Source: an uncultured Mycoplasmatota bacterium
GTDB taxonomy: Bacteria; Bacillota_I; Bacilli_A; Izemoplasmatales; Izemoplasmataceae
NCBI GenBank assembly: GCA_913062645.1
Contig: CAJXVW010000001.1
Location: 744,001-808,000, forward strand
Length of the DNA stretch: 64,000 bases
Direction: 5' to 3'
Position numbers and translations under genes: made by a program. The notes beneath the pieces were generated by a model. It had not been told where the DNA came from, ran no database searches, and saw nothing but the letters and a program-made list of their open reading frames with translations. Positions 43,939 through 52,728 of this stretch are shown here, piece after piece. How positions within the stretch are numbered: position 1 is the stretch's first letter; each line of letters opens with the position of its first letter.

Positions 43939-45105
43939 ATGAACTCTCAATTCCGCAACAGCAACTTTGGCTTCATACTTTACATGGCGATCATCGCTGT
44001 CATGGTCATGGCCACCGGATTCGTCCTGTGGTATATGACCGTCGGCTATCGCGTCGGTACGTTTGGACCCGATACACGGCTTGGCAGCGTCTACATCGGG
44101 GGATTGACGGAAGAAGAAGTCATCCCGCTGATCGACGAACGAATCGACTACTGGTACAACGACGAGACCATCGTCTTTGAACTGACCTACCAGGGGTATC
44201 GCTATGAGTTTGACCGCAGTCTCCTGATTTTCAATTTGGAGACCTCGACCTACGACCTGCAGAACGGTGTCACCAACGTCCTGCTCGTCAACTATCAATA
44301 CGAAGACCGGCAACGGGTGATCGATGAGATCGAAGCGCTGCCGTTTTTGGAAGATGTGATCGACAATGTCGACATCGGTCAACTGATCGCCAACATGCTG
44401 TACGATGCGGCGTTGATGAAATCGTACTCCAGCAAGGACGTGGAAAACTACATCATCGATCTCGAACAGGAGATCGAACTGCTCGACAGCGCCACGTTCT
44501 CGATTCCCGAAGGCGTCCAGTTCGACGATCTCATCGATGAGATCAATGCCCAGTACGAAGACGGCAAGATCCTCATCCCCGGCAAATCATTGTTCGACGT
44601 CGTCGATACACTCGGTGGCCGTCTCAACGACGCCGGCATGACGACACTCGCCTCGGCAATGCTGCAGACGATTCATGAAACCAACTTCATCGTCAACGAA
44701 GTTCACTACGAACCAACCATCGACTTTTCGCGCTACACGATCGCGAACTTCCCGTATTTCGGACGAAACACGATCGTCAATCGCATCGTCAATGAAAGTT
44801 TCTCCTTCTACAATCCCAACGAACTTACGTACTACTTCACGATTGACGTGATCGACGAGTTCAACGGCCGCTTGAACCTCTATGGCGTCCCGTTCAAGTA
44901 CGACATCGAAGTGACCGTCGATCAAGTGGAAATCGACTACATCACGCAACCGACGAATGACGTGACCCTGCTTCAGAACGGGTACAACGGCGTCGTCGTG
45001 TCCGTGCAACGGGTCATCACCGATGTCTACGGTGAAGTGGTCTACGATGAAACCATACTCTTCGAATTCTATCCGCCCATCAAGGAAATTACATTTGAAC
45101 CTTAA
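43939..45105 (+). CDS. VanW-like membrane protein in the pilus locus
   Basis: A 388-residue protein with one N-terminal membrane helix (FGFILYMAIIAVMVMATGFV, ~11-30) and an extracytoplasmic remainder. The region SVYIGGLTEEEVIPLIDER (~50-68) resembles the putative peptidoglycan-binding repeat seen before VanW domains. A remote VanW-like stretch follows the phrase ILIPGKSLFDVV (~214-225). The invariant Gly-rich GGGxCQ motif of VanW is not seen, so the match is weak. It is first in the operon, 17 bases before pilB, so a role in anchoring or passing the pilus through the cell wall is plausible (inference). Confidence 0.45.
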   Translation: MNSQFRNSNFGFILYMAIIAVMVMATGFVLWYMTVGYRVGTFGPDTRLGSVYIGGLTEEEVIPLIDERIDYWYNDETIVFELTYQGYRYEFDRSLLIFNLETSTYDLQNGVTNVLLVNYQYEDRQRVIDEIEALPFLEDVIDNVDIGQLIANMLYDAALMKSYSSKDVENYIIDLEQEIELLDSATFSIPEGVQFDDLIDEINAQYEDGKILIPGKSLFDVVDTLGGRLNDAGMTTLASAMLQTIHETNFIVNEVHYEPTIDFSRYTIANFPYFGRNTIVNRIVNESFSFYNPNELTYYFTIDVIDEFNGRLNLYGVPFKYDIEVTVDQVEIDYITQPTNDVTLLQNGYNGVVVSVQRVITDVYGEVVYDETILFEFYPPIKEITFEP

Positions 45106-45122
45106 TCCGGGAGTGTGAACAC

Positions 45123-46811
45123 ATGGCACGAAATGTCCAGAAACGATTAGGCGACGTTCTCTATGAACAAGGAGTCGTCACCGAAGCGCAGATCAACGAA
45201 GCGCTGCGCAAACGTGAAAAAGGCGAAAAAATCGGCGAAGCGTTGATCCGCTTCGGTTTTTGCAATGATTCCCAGATTGTCGACGCCCTGGAGGCCTCGC
45301 TCGGCATCCGTCGCGTCAATCTGCAATTGTTGTACATCGACGAAAGCGTTCTCAAACTGCTCGACGAGGATTTCGTCACCAAAGCGCGGATCATGCCGAT
45401 CAACATCCACGGACGCCGCATCGTCATCGCCACCAACGACCCGCTCGACTTTCCGACGATCGAAAACGTCCGTCTTCGAACGGGCATGAACGTGGAGACC
45501 GTGCTCGCCACCAAAAATGACATCGACACGGCAATTGCGCGGTATTATGGATTCACCAAAACGCTCAAGTCACTCGGTATCGAAGTCAAGGAAAAGAAGA
45601 AGGAAGACGAGAAGTTCTACGAAGAACTCCTGCAGGACACCGAAGCCGACTCGAACGAGTCGCCGATCATCCAACTCGTCAACCAGATTCTGTTGACCGC
45701 CGTCAAATCGGAAGCCTCGGACATCCACATTGACCCGTCCGACATCGAGTTCAAGATCCGCTATCGCATCGACGGTGTACTCGGAACCGAACGGACGCTC
45801 CCGAAGGTCATCCTGTCCAAGTTGATTTCCCGTATCAAGGTCATGAGTCACATGGATATCACGGAAACGCGAATGCCCCAGGACGGCCGCATCAAGACGA
45901 TCATCGAAGGTCGACCGATCGACCTTCGTATCTCGACCCTACCAACCATTCGCGGCGAAAAGGCCGTTATGCGTGTGCTCGATCTGTCGCGTGATACCAA
46001 AGGCCTCGATCGCCTCGGTCTCACTGATTTCGAACGCGAAGTCTTTGAAAAACTGGTCCATCGCCCCAACGGCATCGTGCTCGTCAGCGGGCCGACCGGG
46101 AGCGGGAAAACGACGACGCTCTACGCAACGCTCGATCAACTGAACGCCGACGACGTCAACATCATCACCGTCGAAGATCCGGTTGAAATCGAGCTCGAAG
46201 GTGTCAACCAGGTCAACATCAATCCCGACATCGAGTTCACTTTTGCCAACGCGCTGCGTTCGATCCTGCGTCAGGACCCCAACATCATCATGGTCGGGGA
46301 AATCCGTGACAGCGAGACGGCGGAAATCGCCGTCAAGGCATCGCTCACCGGGCATCTCGTGTTAAGTACGATCCACACCAACAGCGCCGTCAAGACGATC
46401 ACTCGTCTGATTGACATGGGTATTGATTCGTTCCTTGTCGCATCCAGTCTGAGTGGTGTCGTTGCGCAACGCCTGCTTCGTCTTGTTTGTCCACACTGTT
46501 CGAAAATGGACGAACCGACAAAGAGCGAACGTGAAGTGTTCGAACGCAACGGCATGACCATCGACAAGATGAAACGCGCCGTCGGTTGTGAACTGTGCAA
46601 CAACAAAGGCTATCGTGGCCGAACCGCAATCTTTGAAATCCTCGACGTCAACGAGACGATCATTCGCATGATCTCCAATGACGCAAAAGAATATGAAGTC
46701 CTCGAACAAGCCCGCAAGGACGGCACCAAACTGCTGATCGAAGCGGGGCTGGAAAAAGTCAGACAAGGCGTGACGACGCTCGAAGAAGTCATGCGGATCA
46801 GTCTGGATTAG
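45123..46811 (+). CDS. pilB: Type IV pilus assembly ATPase PilB
   Basis: A 562-residue hexameric secretion ATPase that drives pilus extension. The N-terminal domain (~1-150) begins KRLGDVLYEQGVVTEAQINE and resembles an MshEN module, though the second motif is imperfect. The motor domain has Walker A GPTGSGKTTT (~322), the Asp box region VEDPVEIELEGVNQV, Walker B region IIMVGEIRDSETAE, and the His box LVLSTIHTNSA. A four-Cys zinc site follows (CPHC ~456 and CELC ~487). Length and order match PilB/GspE. The pilC gene follows after 10 bases. No PilT-type retraction ATPase is in the window. Confidence 0.95.
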   Translation: MARNVQKRLGDVLYEQGVVTEAQINEALRKREKGEKIGEALIRFGFCNDSQIVDALEASLGIRRVNLQLLYIDESVLKLLDEDFVTKARIMPINIHGRRIVIATNDPLDFPTIENVRLRTGMNVETVLATKNDIDTAIARYYGFTKTLKSLGIEVKEKKKEDEKFYEELLQDTEADSNESPIIQLVNQILLTAVKSEASDIHIDPSDIEFKIRYRIDGVLGTERTLPKVILSKLISRIKVMSHMDITETRMPQDGRIKTIIEGRPIDLRISTLPTIRGEKAVMRVLDLSRDTKGLDRLGLTDFEREVFEKLVHRPNGIVLVSGPTGSGKTTTLYATLDQLNADDVNIITVEDPVEIELEGVNQVNINPDIEFTFANALRSILRQDPNIIMVGEIRDSETAEIAVKASLTGHLVLSTIHTNSAVKTITRLIDMGIDSFLVASSLSGVVAQRLLRLVCPHCSKMDEPTKSEREVFERNGMTIDKMKRAVGCELCNNKGYRGRTAIFEILDVNETIIRMISNDAKEYEVLEQARKDGTKLLIEAGLEKVRQGVTTLEEVMRISLD

Positions 46812-46821
46812 AGGTGATGGC

Positions 46822-48045
46822 ATGCAGATATTCGACTACAAGTATCGCGCCAGACGCCTGAAAGACGGTAAAATCGTCAAAGGCATGACCGAAGCGCCAT
46901 CGAAGGTGATGGTCGACAAGTTCCTTCAGGAAAACGGCATGAAGCCGATCGAGATCTATCACAAGAAATCGCTTCTCGGCAGTTTGTCCCGCATTTCGTT
47001 CGGCAGCGTCCTCGGCGAACGAGACCTGATTTTCTATTTGCGCCAGCTGCATTCGCTGCTCAAGGCCGGTGTCAAATTGAACGAAGCCAGTGAAATTCTC
47101 GCCACGCAGCAGACCAACAAACTGATTCGCCGCATTTTCTTCGGCATCTACTACGAAGTCAACAGCGGATCGACGTTGGCCGACGCCTACAAGGAATACC
47201 CCAATGACTTCCCGGAAATTCTCGTGTCCATGGTCCGGGTCGGAGAAACGACCGGTAACCTGCGCAGCGCGCTCGAAGACATCATTCATTACTTTGAAAC
47301 GCAGTACCGTATCAAGACCTCGATCCGCCAGACGATGATGATGCCGATCATCTACCTCGTCATCGCGGCGGCCGTCGGTGTATTCATCTTCGTCTACGTC
47401 ATGCCGCAGTTCGAGTCGATGTTTGCAAGTCTCGGCGGTGAACTGCCCGGGGTGACGCAACTGTTCATCAACATCGGGAACTTCCTCACGGACTACATCA
47501 TTTTCATCGCGCTGGGCATCATCGCGCTGATTGTGACATTCTCGCTGCTCATCAAACGCAGCACGAAGTTCCAGCGGTTCCTGTCCTATCTGGCGATCAA
47601 AATGCCGATCATCGGACAAGTGACCAAACTGAACAACCTGTCGCGCATCGCTGCGACGCTGTCTCAGCTGCTGAATTCCAAAGTGCCGCTTCAGGAGTGT
47701 CTGGTGACCACCTACGACACGATCACCAACCGCGTCTACCGCGAACTGATCATCGAAGCACAGAAAAACGTCAATGCCGGGGAGTACATGTCGGCGGCCT
47801 TCGAAGGACACTATGCGGTTGAAGTCGTATTCACCCGCATGATCGCCGTCGGAGAGCGTACCGGCGACCTCGGACGAATGTTGCACAACTTGTCCACGTT
47901 CTACGACGAGGACAGCACAGTGAAAATCGACCGGGTCCGCAAATTGCTCGAACCGGTGATGATGCTCGTCATCTTCTCGCTGGTCGTTGTAATGCTCTTA
48001 GCCATTATGCTGCCTAGCTTATCGTATTCCGGTTCGCTCGGATGA
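46822..48045 (+). CDS. pilC: Type IV pilus inner-membrane platform protein PilC
   Basis: A 407-residue polytopic protein of the PilC/GspF family that holds the pilin base and couples to PilB. It has two tandem cytoplasmic helical domains: DLIFYLRQLHSLLKAGVKLN (~70-89) and an equivalent around RIAATLSQLLNSKVPLQECL (~275). Three membrane segments lie near ~172-192, ~220-240 and ~380-400. VRVGETTGNL and IAVGERTGDL are repeated family motifs. RBS GAGGTGAT is upstream. After its stop the unit appears to end and the pilin has its own promoter. Confidence 0.95.
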   Translation: MQIFDYKYRARRLKDGKIVKGMTEAPSKVMVDKFLQENGMKPIEIYHKKSLLGSLSRISFGSVLGERDLIFYLRQLHSLLKAGVKLNEASEILATQQTNKLIRRIFFGIYYEVNSGSTLADAYKEYPNDFPEILVSMVRVGETTGNLRSALEDIIHYFETQYRIKTSIRQTMMMPIIYLVIAAAVGVFIFVYVMPQFESMFASLGGELPGVTQLFINIGNFLTDYIIFIALGIIALIVTFSLLIKRSTKFQRFLSYLAIKMPIIGQVTKLNNLSRIAATLSQLLNSKVPLQECLVTTYDTITNRVYRELIIEAQKNVNAGEYMSAAFEGHYAVEVVFTRMIAVGERTGDLGRMLHNLSTFYDEDSTVKIDRVRKLLEPVMMLVIFSLVVVMLLAIMLPSLSYSGSLG

Positions 48046-48092
48046 GTGTGGAAAACGTAAATTGACTATTTTGTAAAGTTGACCACAAAATA

Positions 48093-48121
48093 TTGACATT
48101 GACTACTTATAATGATATAGT
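48093..48121 (+). promoter_or_regulatory. Promoter of the major pilin gene
   Basis: TTGACA and TATAGT are 17 bases apart. Further TTGAC copies start at 48062, 48079 and 48099, a cluster that might bind a regulator. Confidence 0.7.
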
Positions 48122-48167
48122 AAATGCAGAAGTGAATATGAATATCAGAAAAGAATGGAGGATAAGA

Positions 48168-48602
48168 ATGAATAACAAAGGTGTAACTTTGATCGAACTG
48201 TTGATCGTCATCGTCGTCATCGGCATCATCAGCGCATTTGCCGTACCGGCCGTTAGCAACTATCTGGAAGGTGCTGAAAGGCAAGCAGTCTATCAACAGG
48301 CTGTAGCGATTCGCAATGCCGCTGATACCTACTGCTCATATGAAGCGAGTTGCTCAAATGGTGAAACAATTCAATGGAATCAGATTTCTGATACTGTCAA
48401 TGGTATCGATGAAGCAACATTCGGATTAGATGTTGATGATACTATCGTTGTTGCTACTCTGAGCAACGGATCGTGGCAGGTTAGTCTGGAAGCAGTTACT
48501 GAATCTGGAGGAAGTCCTGCAGGAGATTGGGAATGGGTAACAGCTACCGATCCTGTCGATGCCGATTCATCTGAAACGTACGTTACCGTAGACGACAACT
48601 AA
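48168..48602 (+). CDS. Type IV major pilin (prepilin)
   Basis: A 144-residue prepilin with the very short leader MNNKG and mature start VTLIELLIVIVVIGIISAFA, Glu at +5. The globular part has a Cys pair (TYCSYEASC). ATG 48168 lies next to GGAGGA; upstream in-frame starts would spoil the leader. It has its own strong promoter and a GC-rich terminator, consistent with high-level expression as the main fibre subunit. Codons end in A/T more often than in the neighbouring pil genes, which may reflect exchange of the pilin or expression demands. Confidence 0.9.
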   Translation: MNNKGVTLIELLIVIVVIGIISAFAVPAVSNYLEGAERQAVYQQAVAIRNAADTYCSYEASCSNGETIQWNQISDTVNGIDEATFGLDVDDTIVVATLSNGSWQVSLEAVTESGGSPAGDWEWVTATDPVDADSSETYVTVDDN

Positions 48603-48603
48603 A

Positions 48604-48628
48604 AAAAGAGCGGCCAGCCGCTCTTTTT
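48604..48628 (+). terminator. Intrinsic terminator after the pilin gene
   Basis: AAAAGAGCGG pairs with CCGCTCTTTT around CCAG, followed by T. Confidence 0.9.
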
Positions 48629-48658
48629 AATAATCATTGTCATGGAAGGTGAACCGAC

Positions 48659-49423
48659 ATGACTTTCATGGAATACTGGATCACATCCTACGTTTTCGTC
48701 CTTGGCTTGCTGCTAGGATCGTTCTACAACGTAGTTGGCATTCGCATTCCCATACACGAAACGTTGTTGGGGCGAAGTCATTGTCCGGAATGTCAACGCA
48801 CATTGAGCTGGTGGGAACTGATCCCGATTGTTGGATATCTGGTACTTCGAGGCAAGTGTAAATCCTGTGGAAAACACATTTCGGTCAAGTATCCACTGAT
48901 GGAACTGGCAACTGCCGGTTTATTTGCATTTTCATTTGTCATTTTACGGGAAAATGTGGTAGAATATGTATTGATAGCAGTGTTTATTTCTCTACTGGTC
49001 ATTGTTACGGTCAGTGATATGTATCATCGGATTGTACCGGATATCGTTTTGCTTATCAGTGCACCCATTTTACTGGTGCTGCGGATTCTCAGTCCACTCA
49101 TTACCTGGCAGTCCGGTCTGATTGGAGCCGCCCTTGGATTCGGTTTCATGTATCTAATGGCGCTCTACGGCAAGAAACGGTTCAAGACCGAGGCACTCGG
49201 TGGCGGTGACATCAAGTTGTATGCCCTGATCGGGTTGGTGCTCGGCTTTGAAACGGTGTTTCTGTCGATTCTGATTGCTGGTTTGCTGGGTTTGCTCTAT
49301 GTTCTGATCGTAAGGCCCCAAGGGAAGTACATACCGTTTGTTCCATTCATCGCGGCGGGGGCGCTCCTGGCGTACTTCGTCGGACCACTCTTCAATGAGT
49401 GGTACGTATCGATTTTTCTATAG
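48659..49423 (+). CDS. pilD: Prepilin peptidase / N-methyltransferase PilD
   Basis: A 254-residue membrane aspartic protease that removes prepilin leaders and methylates the new N-terminus. The N-terminal LGLLLGSFYNVVGIRIP is followed by the two zinc Cys pairs (CPEC and CKSC) of the methyltransferase part. The catalytic Asp residues are in VSDMYHRIVPD and GGGDIKL. Several membrane helices fill the rest. GAAGGTGA lies upstream of the ATG. It follows the pilin terminator and likely begins the pilD-M-N-O unit by partial read-through, as no clear promoter is visible. Confidence 0.95.
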   Translation: MTFMEYWITSYVFVLGLLLGSFYNVVGIRIPIHETLLGRSHCPECQRTLSWWELIPIVGYLVLRGKCKSCGKHISVKYPLMELATAGLFAFSFVILRENVVEYVLIAVFISLLVIVTVSDMYHRIVPDIVLLISAPILLVLRILSPLITWQSGLIGAALGFGFMYLMALYGKKRFKTEALGGGDIKLYALIGLVLGFETVFLSILIAGLLGLLYVLIVRPQGKYIPFVPFIAAGALLAYFVGPLFNEWYVSIFL

Positions 49424-49438
49424 AAGGAAGGTGTTGTG

Positions 49439-50380
49439 ATGTCCAAACTCGCAGTCAACTGTTTCTTTACCGACAATGAATTCAACTTCATTGAGAAACC
49501 CGACGGCTACAACATGAAGAAACTCAAGTACTCCAGTGTCAAACTGCCTCCGGGGACGATCGAAAACGGCATCATCTACCGTGAGGAGAAACTCCTCAAA
49601 CTGATCAAGGAAACCTTCAAATTGTTCAAGATCAAAGCGCGCCGCGTGAACCTCATCATTCACGAGGAACTCTTTACGTTCCGGACCATCGAGGTGCCGA
49701 TCATCTACAAACCGTCGGAAATCGGCGACTACATTAAAAGCCAGATCGGCAAGACGATCATGATTCCGTTCGACGACATGAAAATGGACTACGTCATTCA
49801 CAAGAAGAACGAAGACTCCTACGAAGTCATCATGTTCTATGCGCCCAAGCACGAACTGAAGAGCTACGTCGACTTGTTCTACGAGTTGAACATGCAAGTC
49901 GTGCGGACCGACATCCCGCCATTGTCCTTGCACCGGCTGTATTATTTCCGCAAGTACGAGGATTCCGATGTGCAGTTTGACACGGACATCATGCTGGTGG
50001 CGATTTTTGACGATACCTATTCGATGTACATCTTCGATCAGGAGATTCCGGTCTTCTCGATCGTTCAGAACCTGAACATCTCGCAGCTCGAAGGTGCGAA
50101 ATATCTCGAAATGCTCGACCAGGAGATCGCGAAGATTTCCAACTATTACAAGTTCAATCTCAACGCCGGTGACCGTTCGGTCGAAAAAATGGTTCTGTTC
50201 AACATGTCGACCAAGTTCACCAATCAGGAAATTCACGACTACTTCCATGAAGAAGGCGCACTCGTCAAGAGCGAAGTCTTCGATATGAAGACCATCAGCA
50301 AAATCGTCGACACGCTGATCGATCGCGAATGTTACATTCCGCTCGCTGCCAGCTTGCCGGAAACCAAAGGGGTGTGGTGA
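49439..50380 (+). CDS. pilM: PilM-like actin-fold pilus assembly protein
   Basis: A 313-residue cytosolic protein resembling PilM of the type IV pilus alignment complex, diverged from FtsA/actin-like folds. Supporting text: VNLIIHEELFTFRTIEVPII (strand pairs of the first subdomain), IMLVAIFDDTYSMYIF and ISQLEGAKYLEMLDQEIAKI. Phosphate-loop motifs are weak, so nucleotide binding is uncertain. Assignment is strengthened by the following PilN- and PilO-like genes in the canonical order. ATG 49439 is used, with GAAGGAAGG upstream; GTG 49436 would be one codon longer. Confidence 0.75.
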   Translation: MSKLAVNCFFTDNEFNFIEKPDGYNMKKLKYSSVKLPPGTIENGIIYREEKLLKLIKETFKLFKIKARRVNLIIHEELFTFRTIEVPIIYKPSEIGDYIKSQIGKTIMIPFDDMKMDYVIHKKNEDSYEVIMFYAPKHELKSYVDLFYELNMQVVRTDIPPLSLHRLYYFRKYEDSDVQFDTDIMLVAIFDDTYSMYIFDQEIPVFSIVQNLNISQLEGAKYLEMLDQEIAKISNYYKFNLNAGDRSVEKMVLFNMSTKFTNQEIHDYFHEEGALVKSEVFDMKTISKIVDTLIDRECYIPLAASLPETKGVW

Positions 50381-50382
50381 GA

Positions 50383-50970
50383 ATGGCCAAAAAACGCCAC
50401 GTCTACTCCAAAGACCAAACCGGTTTCGGCGATTTCATCTATGTCGATCTGTTGCCGGAGGTCAAGCGCGCCAGACAGTTCAACGTCAATGTTGTCGTCG
50501 CCTTGCTGTTCGCGGTCATCCTCGGGTTCTTCCTGATTTACCGCCCCTATCGCGACGCAACGTTTGAACTCGAAGAAGTCACCAGTCGCAACAACGACCT
50601 CAAACATGAACTGACGCTAACTGAAGAAGAATTCGAGGGGTACGAAATCGATCTCTCGGCCATCCGTTTCGAAGAAGACATCGAGGCAATGCGCGATCTC
50701 AGCGTCAATTTCAACAATCTGATCGATGACGTCCACTTGATCGTCGACGACAACAACGGCCGCATCCGCAACATCGCCTACGATGCCGTCGAACAGACGA
50801 TGATCATTGAAATCTCCATCGTCTCGCAGTTCAGCTACAACTCGCTCAACAATCAACTGTTGAACTTGAGCTGGGTACAGGCCAGCGCCTACTCGACACC
50901 GACCAGACCGGGCGGCGACGTCGAATACACGTCCCGCTTTGAAATCGAGGTGAACTTCGATGTTGAATAG
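50383..50970 (+). CDS. pilN: PilN-like alignment-complex membrane protein
   Basis: A 195-residue single-pass protein. The cytoplasmic N-terminus holds FIYVDLLPEVKRARQ, similar to the INLLP-type PilM-binding motif of PilN. One membrane helix (VVVALLFAVILGFFLIY, ~36-52) leads to a coiled coil (~55-95) and a small ferredoxin-like extracytoplasmic domain. Start at 50383 is two bases after the pilM stop; an in-frame extension into pilM is rejected. The last 11 bases overlap pilO. Expected to link PilM inside with PilO outside. Confidence 0.75.
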   Translation: MAKKRHVYSKDQTGFGDFIYVDLLPEVKRARQFNVNVVVALLFAVILGFFLIYRPYRDATFELEEVTSRNNDLKHELTLTEEEFEGYEIDLSAIRFEEDIEAMRDLSVNFNNLIDDVHLIVDDNNGRIRNIAYDAVEQTMIIEISIVSQFSYNSLNNQLLNLSWVQASAYSTPTRPGGDVEYTSRFEIEVNFDVE

Positions 50971-51544
50971 ACGCTTAAGCGATTACTTGTTCTATGGAAC
51001 ACTGGCGGCGATCGCCCTCGTCATCTTCCTGATCCGCAGTATCGTGATCGGTAACATGAACGCTGAGATCGATACGCTCCAAACCGAAAACATCAATCTG
51101 CAGCGCGAGATTGACGCCCTCAGCGAACTCGTGCAGGACAACCGCAGCGTCCAGACATCGCATCTGTATGAACTCTACAACACGGTCCCCAACGTCTACA
51201 GTGCGCAGTCGCTGACGTACAAGACCGTCGCGATGCTGGAGGAACTCGGCATCAACGAAGAAGACGATCTGCAACGGACGATATTCATTGATGATACCGT
51301 ATCGTTTGCAACAAATCAACAGTTCCAATCGACATTGCAGGATTATTATGTCGTCGAAGTGCAAGTCAGTTTCACCACGACCAATCCCGCCGTCATCAAT
51401 GATCTCATCGACCTGGTGTATGCCAGCGATCAGCTGTTCATCATCAATGATGTCGCGTACACGGTCCCGACCACCGACAACTTCGTTCCGATGTATTTTT
51501 CATTCTTTGCGGTATATGACGTTGAAACAAATGAAGAGAGCTGA
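50960..51544 (+). CDS. pilO: PilO-like alignment-complex membrane protein
   Basis: A 194-residue single-pass protein: helix YLFYGTLAAIALVIFLIRSI (~9-28), coiled coil with heptads (~32-60, MNAEIDTLQTENINLQREID), then an extracytoplasmic domain with YYVVEVQVSFTTTNPAVINDL. The layout matches PilO, partner of PilN. The start overlaps pilN by 11 bases. The stop lies beside a hairpin shared with the end of ispG. It is the last pilus gene in the window; no PilQ secretin follows, as expected for a cell with a single membrane. Confidence 0.75.
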   Translation: MLNRRLSDYLFYGTLAAIALVIFLIRSIVIGNMNAEIDTLQTENINLQREIDALSELVQDNRSVQTSHLYELYNTVPNVYSAQSLTYKTVAMLEELGINEEDDLQRTIFIDDTVSFATNQQFQSTLQDYYVVEVQVSFTTTNPAVINDLIDLVYASDQLFIINDVAYTVPTTDNFVPMYFSFFAVYDVETNEES

Positions 51545-51562
51545 AACTCAGCTCTCTTTTTG
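51535..51562. terminator. Terminator at the pilO/ispG convergence
   Basis: AGAGAGCTGA pairs perfectly with TCAGCTCTCT around AAC and runs into T for the plus strand. The ispG stop codon lies in the descending arm. Confidence 0.88.
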
Positions 51563-52615
51563 TTTGTTCATTTTGATTTCGATTTCCTTGATCAGTTCCT
51601 CATACATGTCGGCAGCCTTGACTTTTCGTTTGATCTTGCCGTCGACGAAGATCAGTCCTTCGTCCTTGCCGCCGGCGATGCCGATGTCGGCGGCGCTGGC
51701 TTCGCCCGGACCATTGACGGCACAACCCATTACCGCGACGGTGATATCGTAGTCTTTGGTTTCGAGATACTTCTCGACTTTGTCCACCAGCGGGAACATG
51801 TCGTATTGCAGACGACCGCAGGTCGGACAACTGATCAGACGTGGTTTTTTGTAGAGTCCAAGGGCGCTGAGCAGTTCTTTGGCGACCTTCACTTCCTCGA
51901 CGGGATCGGTGGACAGACTGACGCGGATCGTGTCGCCGATGCCTTCATAAAGAAGAATACCGAGTCCGATTGCGCTTTTGATGGTGCCCCCAAACTTGGT
52001 GCCGGCTTCCGTGATGCCGAGATGGAGCGGATAGGGGAACTCCTTGCTGGCGAGGCGGTACGCTTCGACGGCGATGTCAACATGGGACGATTTGAGGCTG
52101 ATGACGATGTCCTCGAACCCGAATTTCTCAAGCAGTCCGACATGATATCGTGCGCTTTCGAGCATGCCTCTCGGCGTGACACCGTATTTCTTCTTGATGT
52201 TGCGTTCCAACGACCCGCCGTTGACACCGATGCGAATCGGAATGTTCCGCGCCTTACAGGCGTCGACCACCTGCTTGACGCGGTCGTCGGAACCGATGTT
52301 GCCGGGATTGATGCGGATCTTGTCAATGCCGTTTTCGGCGACGATCAGCGCATACTGGTAACTGAAATGGATGTCGGCCACAAGGGGGACCGTGACCTGC
52401 TGTTTGATCTCCTTGATCGCTTCGGCGTCATCCTGGTCGAAAATCGCCAGGCGGACGATCTTCGCGCCGGCGGTCGCCAATGTGTTGATTTGGCGGACGG
52501 TTGCCGCGATGTCACTGGTCTTGGTCGTCGTCATCGTCTGGATCACGATCGGATGGCCGCCGCCGATCGGAATGTCCTTGACGTAAACGGTTTTGGTTTG
52601 TCTTCGTTCGATCAT
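51548..52615 (-). CDS. ispG: 4-hydroxy-3-methylbut-2-en-1-yl diphosphate synthase
   Basis: A 355-residue iron-sulfur enzyme of the MEP isoprenoid pathway, converting methylerythritol cyclodiphosphate to HMBPP. Cluster ligands are in SCPTCGRLQYD and GCAVNGPGEA. VRLAIFDQDDAEAI, ADIHFSYQYAL, RINPGNIG and RIGVNGGSLE are family signatures. ATG at 52615 has GAGGTGAT upstream; a longer in-frame start is rejected because it would cross the promoter region, where an AT-rich TATAAT is seen on the minus strand (52632-52637). Single gene. Confidence 0.96.
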   Translation of the reverse strand: MIERRQTKTVYVKDIPIGGGHPIVIQTMTTTKTSDIAATVRQINTLATAGAKIVRLAIFDQDDAEAIKEIKQQVTVPLVADIHFSYQYALIVAENGIDKIRINPGNIGSDDRVKQVVDACKARNIPIRIGVNGGSLERNIKKKYGVTPRGMLESARYHVGLLEKFGFEDIVISLKSSHVDIAVEAYRLASKEFPYPLHLGITEAGTKFGGTIKSAIGLGILLYEGIGDTIRVSLSTDPVEEVKVAKELLSALGLYKKPRLISCPTCGRLQYDMFPLVDKVEKYLETKDYDITVAVMGCAVNGPGEASAADIGIAGGKDEGLIFVDGKIKRKVKAADMYEELIKEIEIKMNKQKES

Positions 52616-52668
52616 TGTTATCACCTCGTTCATTATAGCGCATTTGGCGGAAAAAATACACAAATGTA

Positions 52669-52697
52669 TTGATTTTTCAAAGAAGAAATGATATATT
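52669..52697 (+). promoter_or_regulatory. Promoter of rpmG
   Basis: TTGATT and TATATT are separated by 17 bases. Confidence 0.75.
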
Positions 52698-52728
52698 ATA
52701 AAGGACTTTTCAGTAAGGAGGTTTCCGC

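Noticed and set aside
51560..52672. A 370-residue plus-strand frame opposite ispG
   Set aside because: ispG on the minus strand has complete family motifs and a ribosome site; the plus frame has none.
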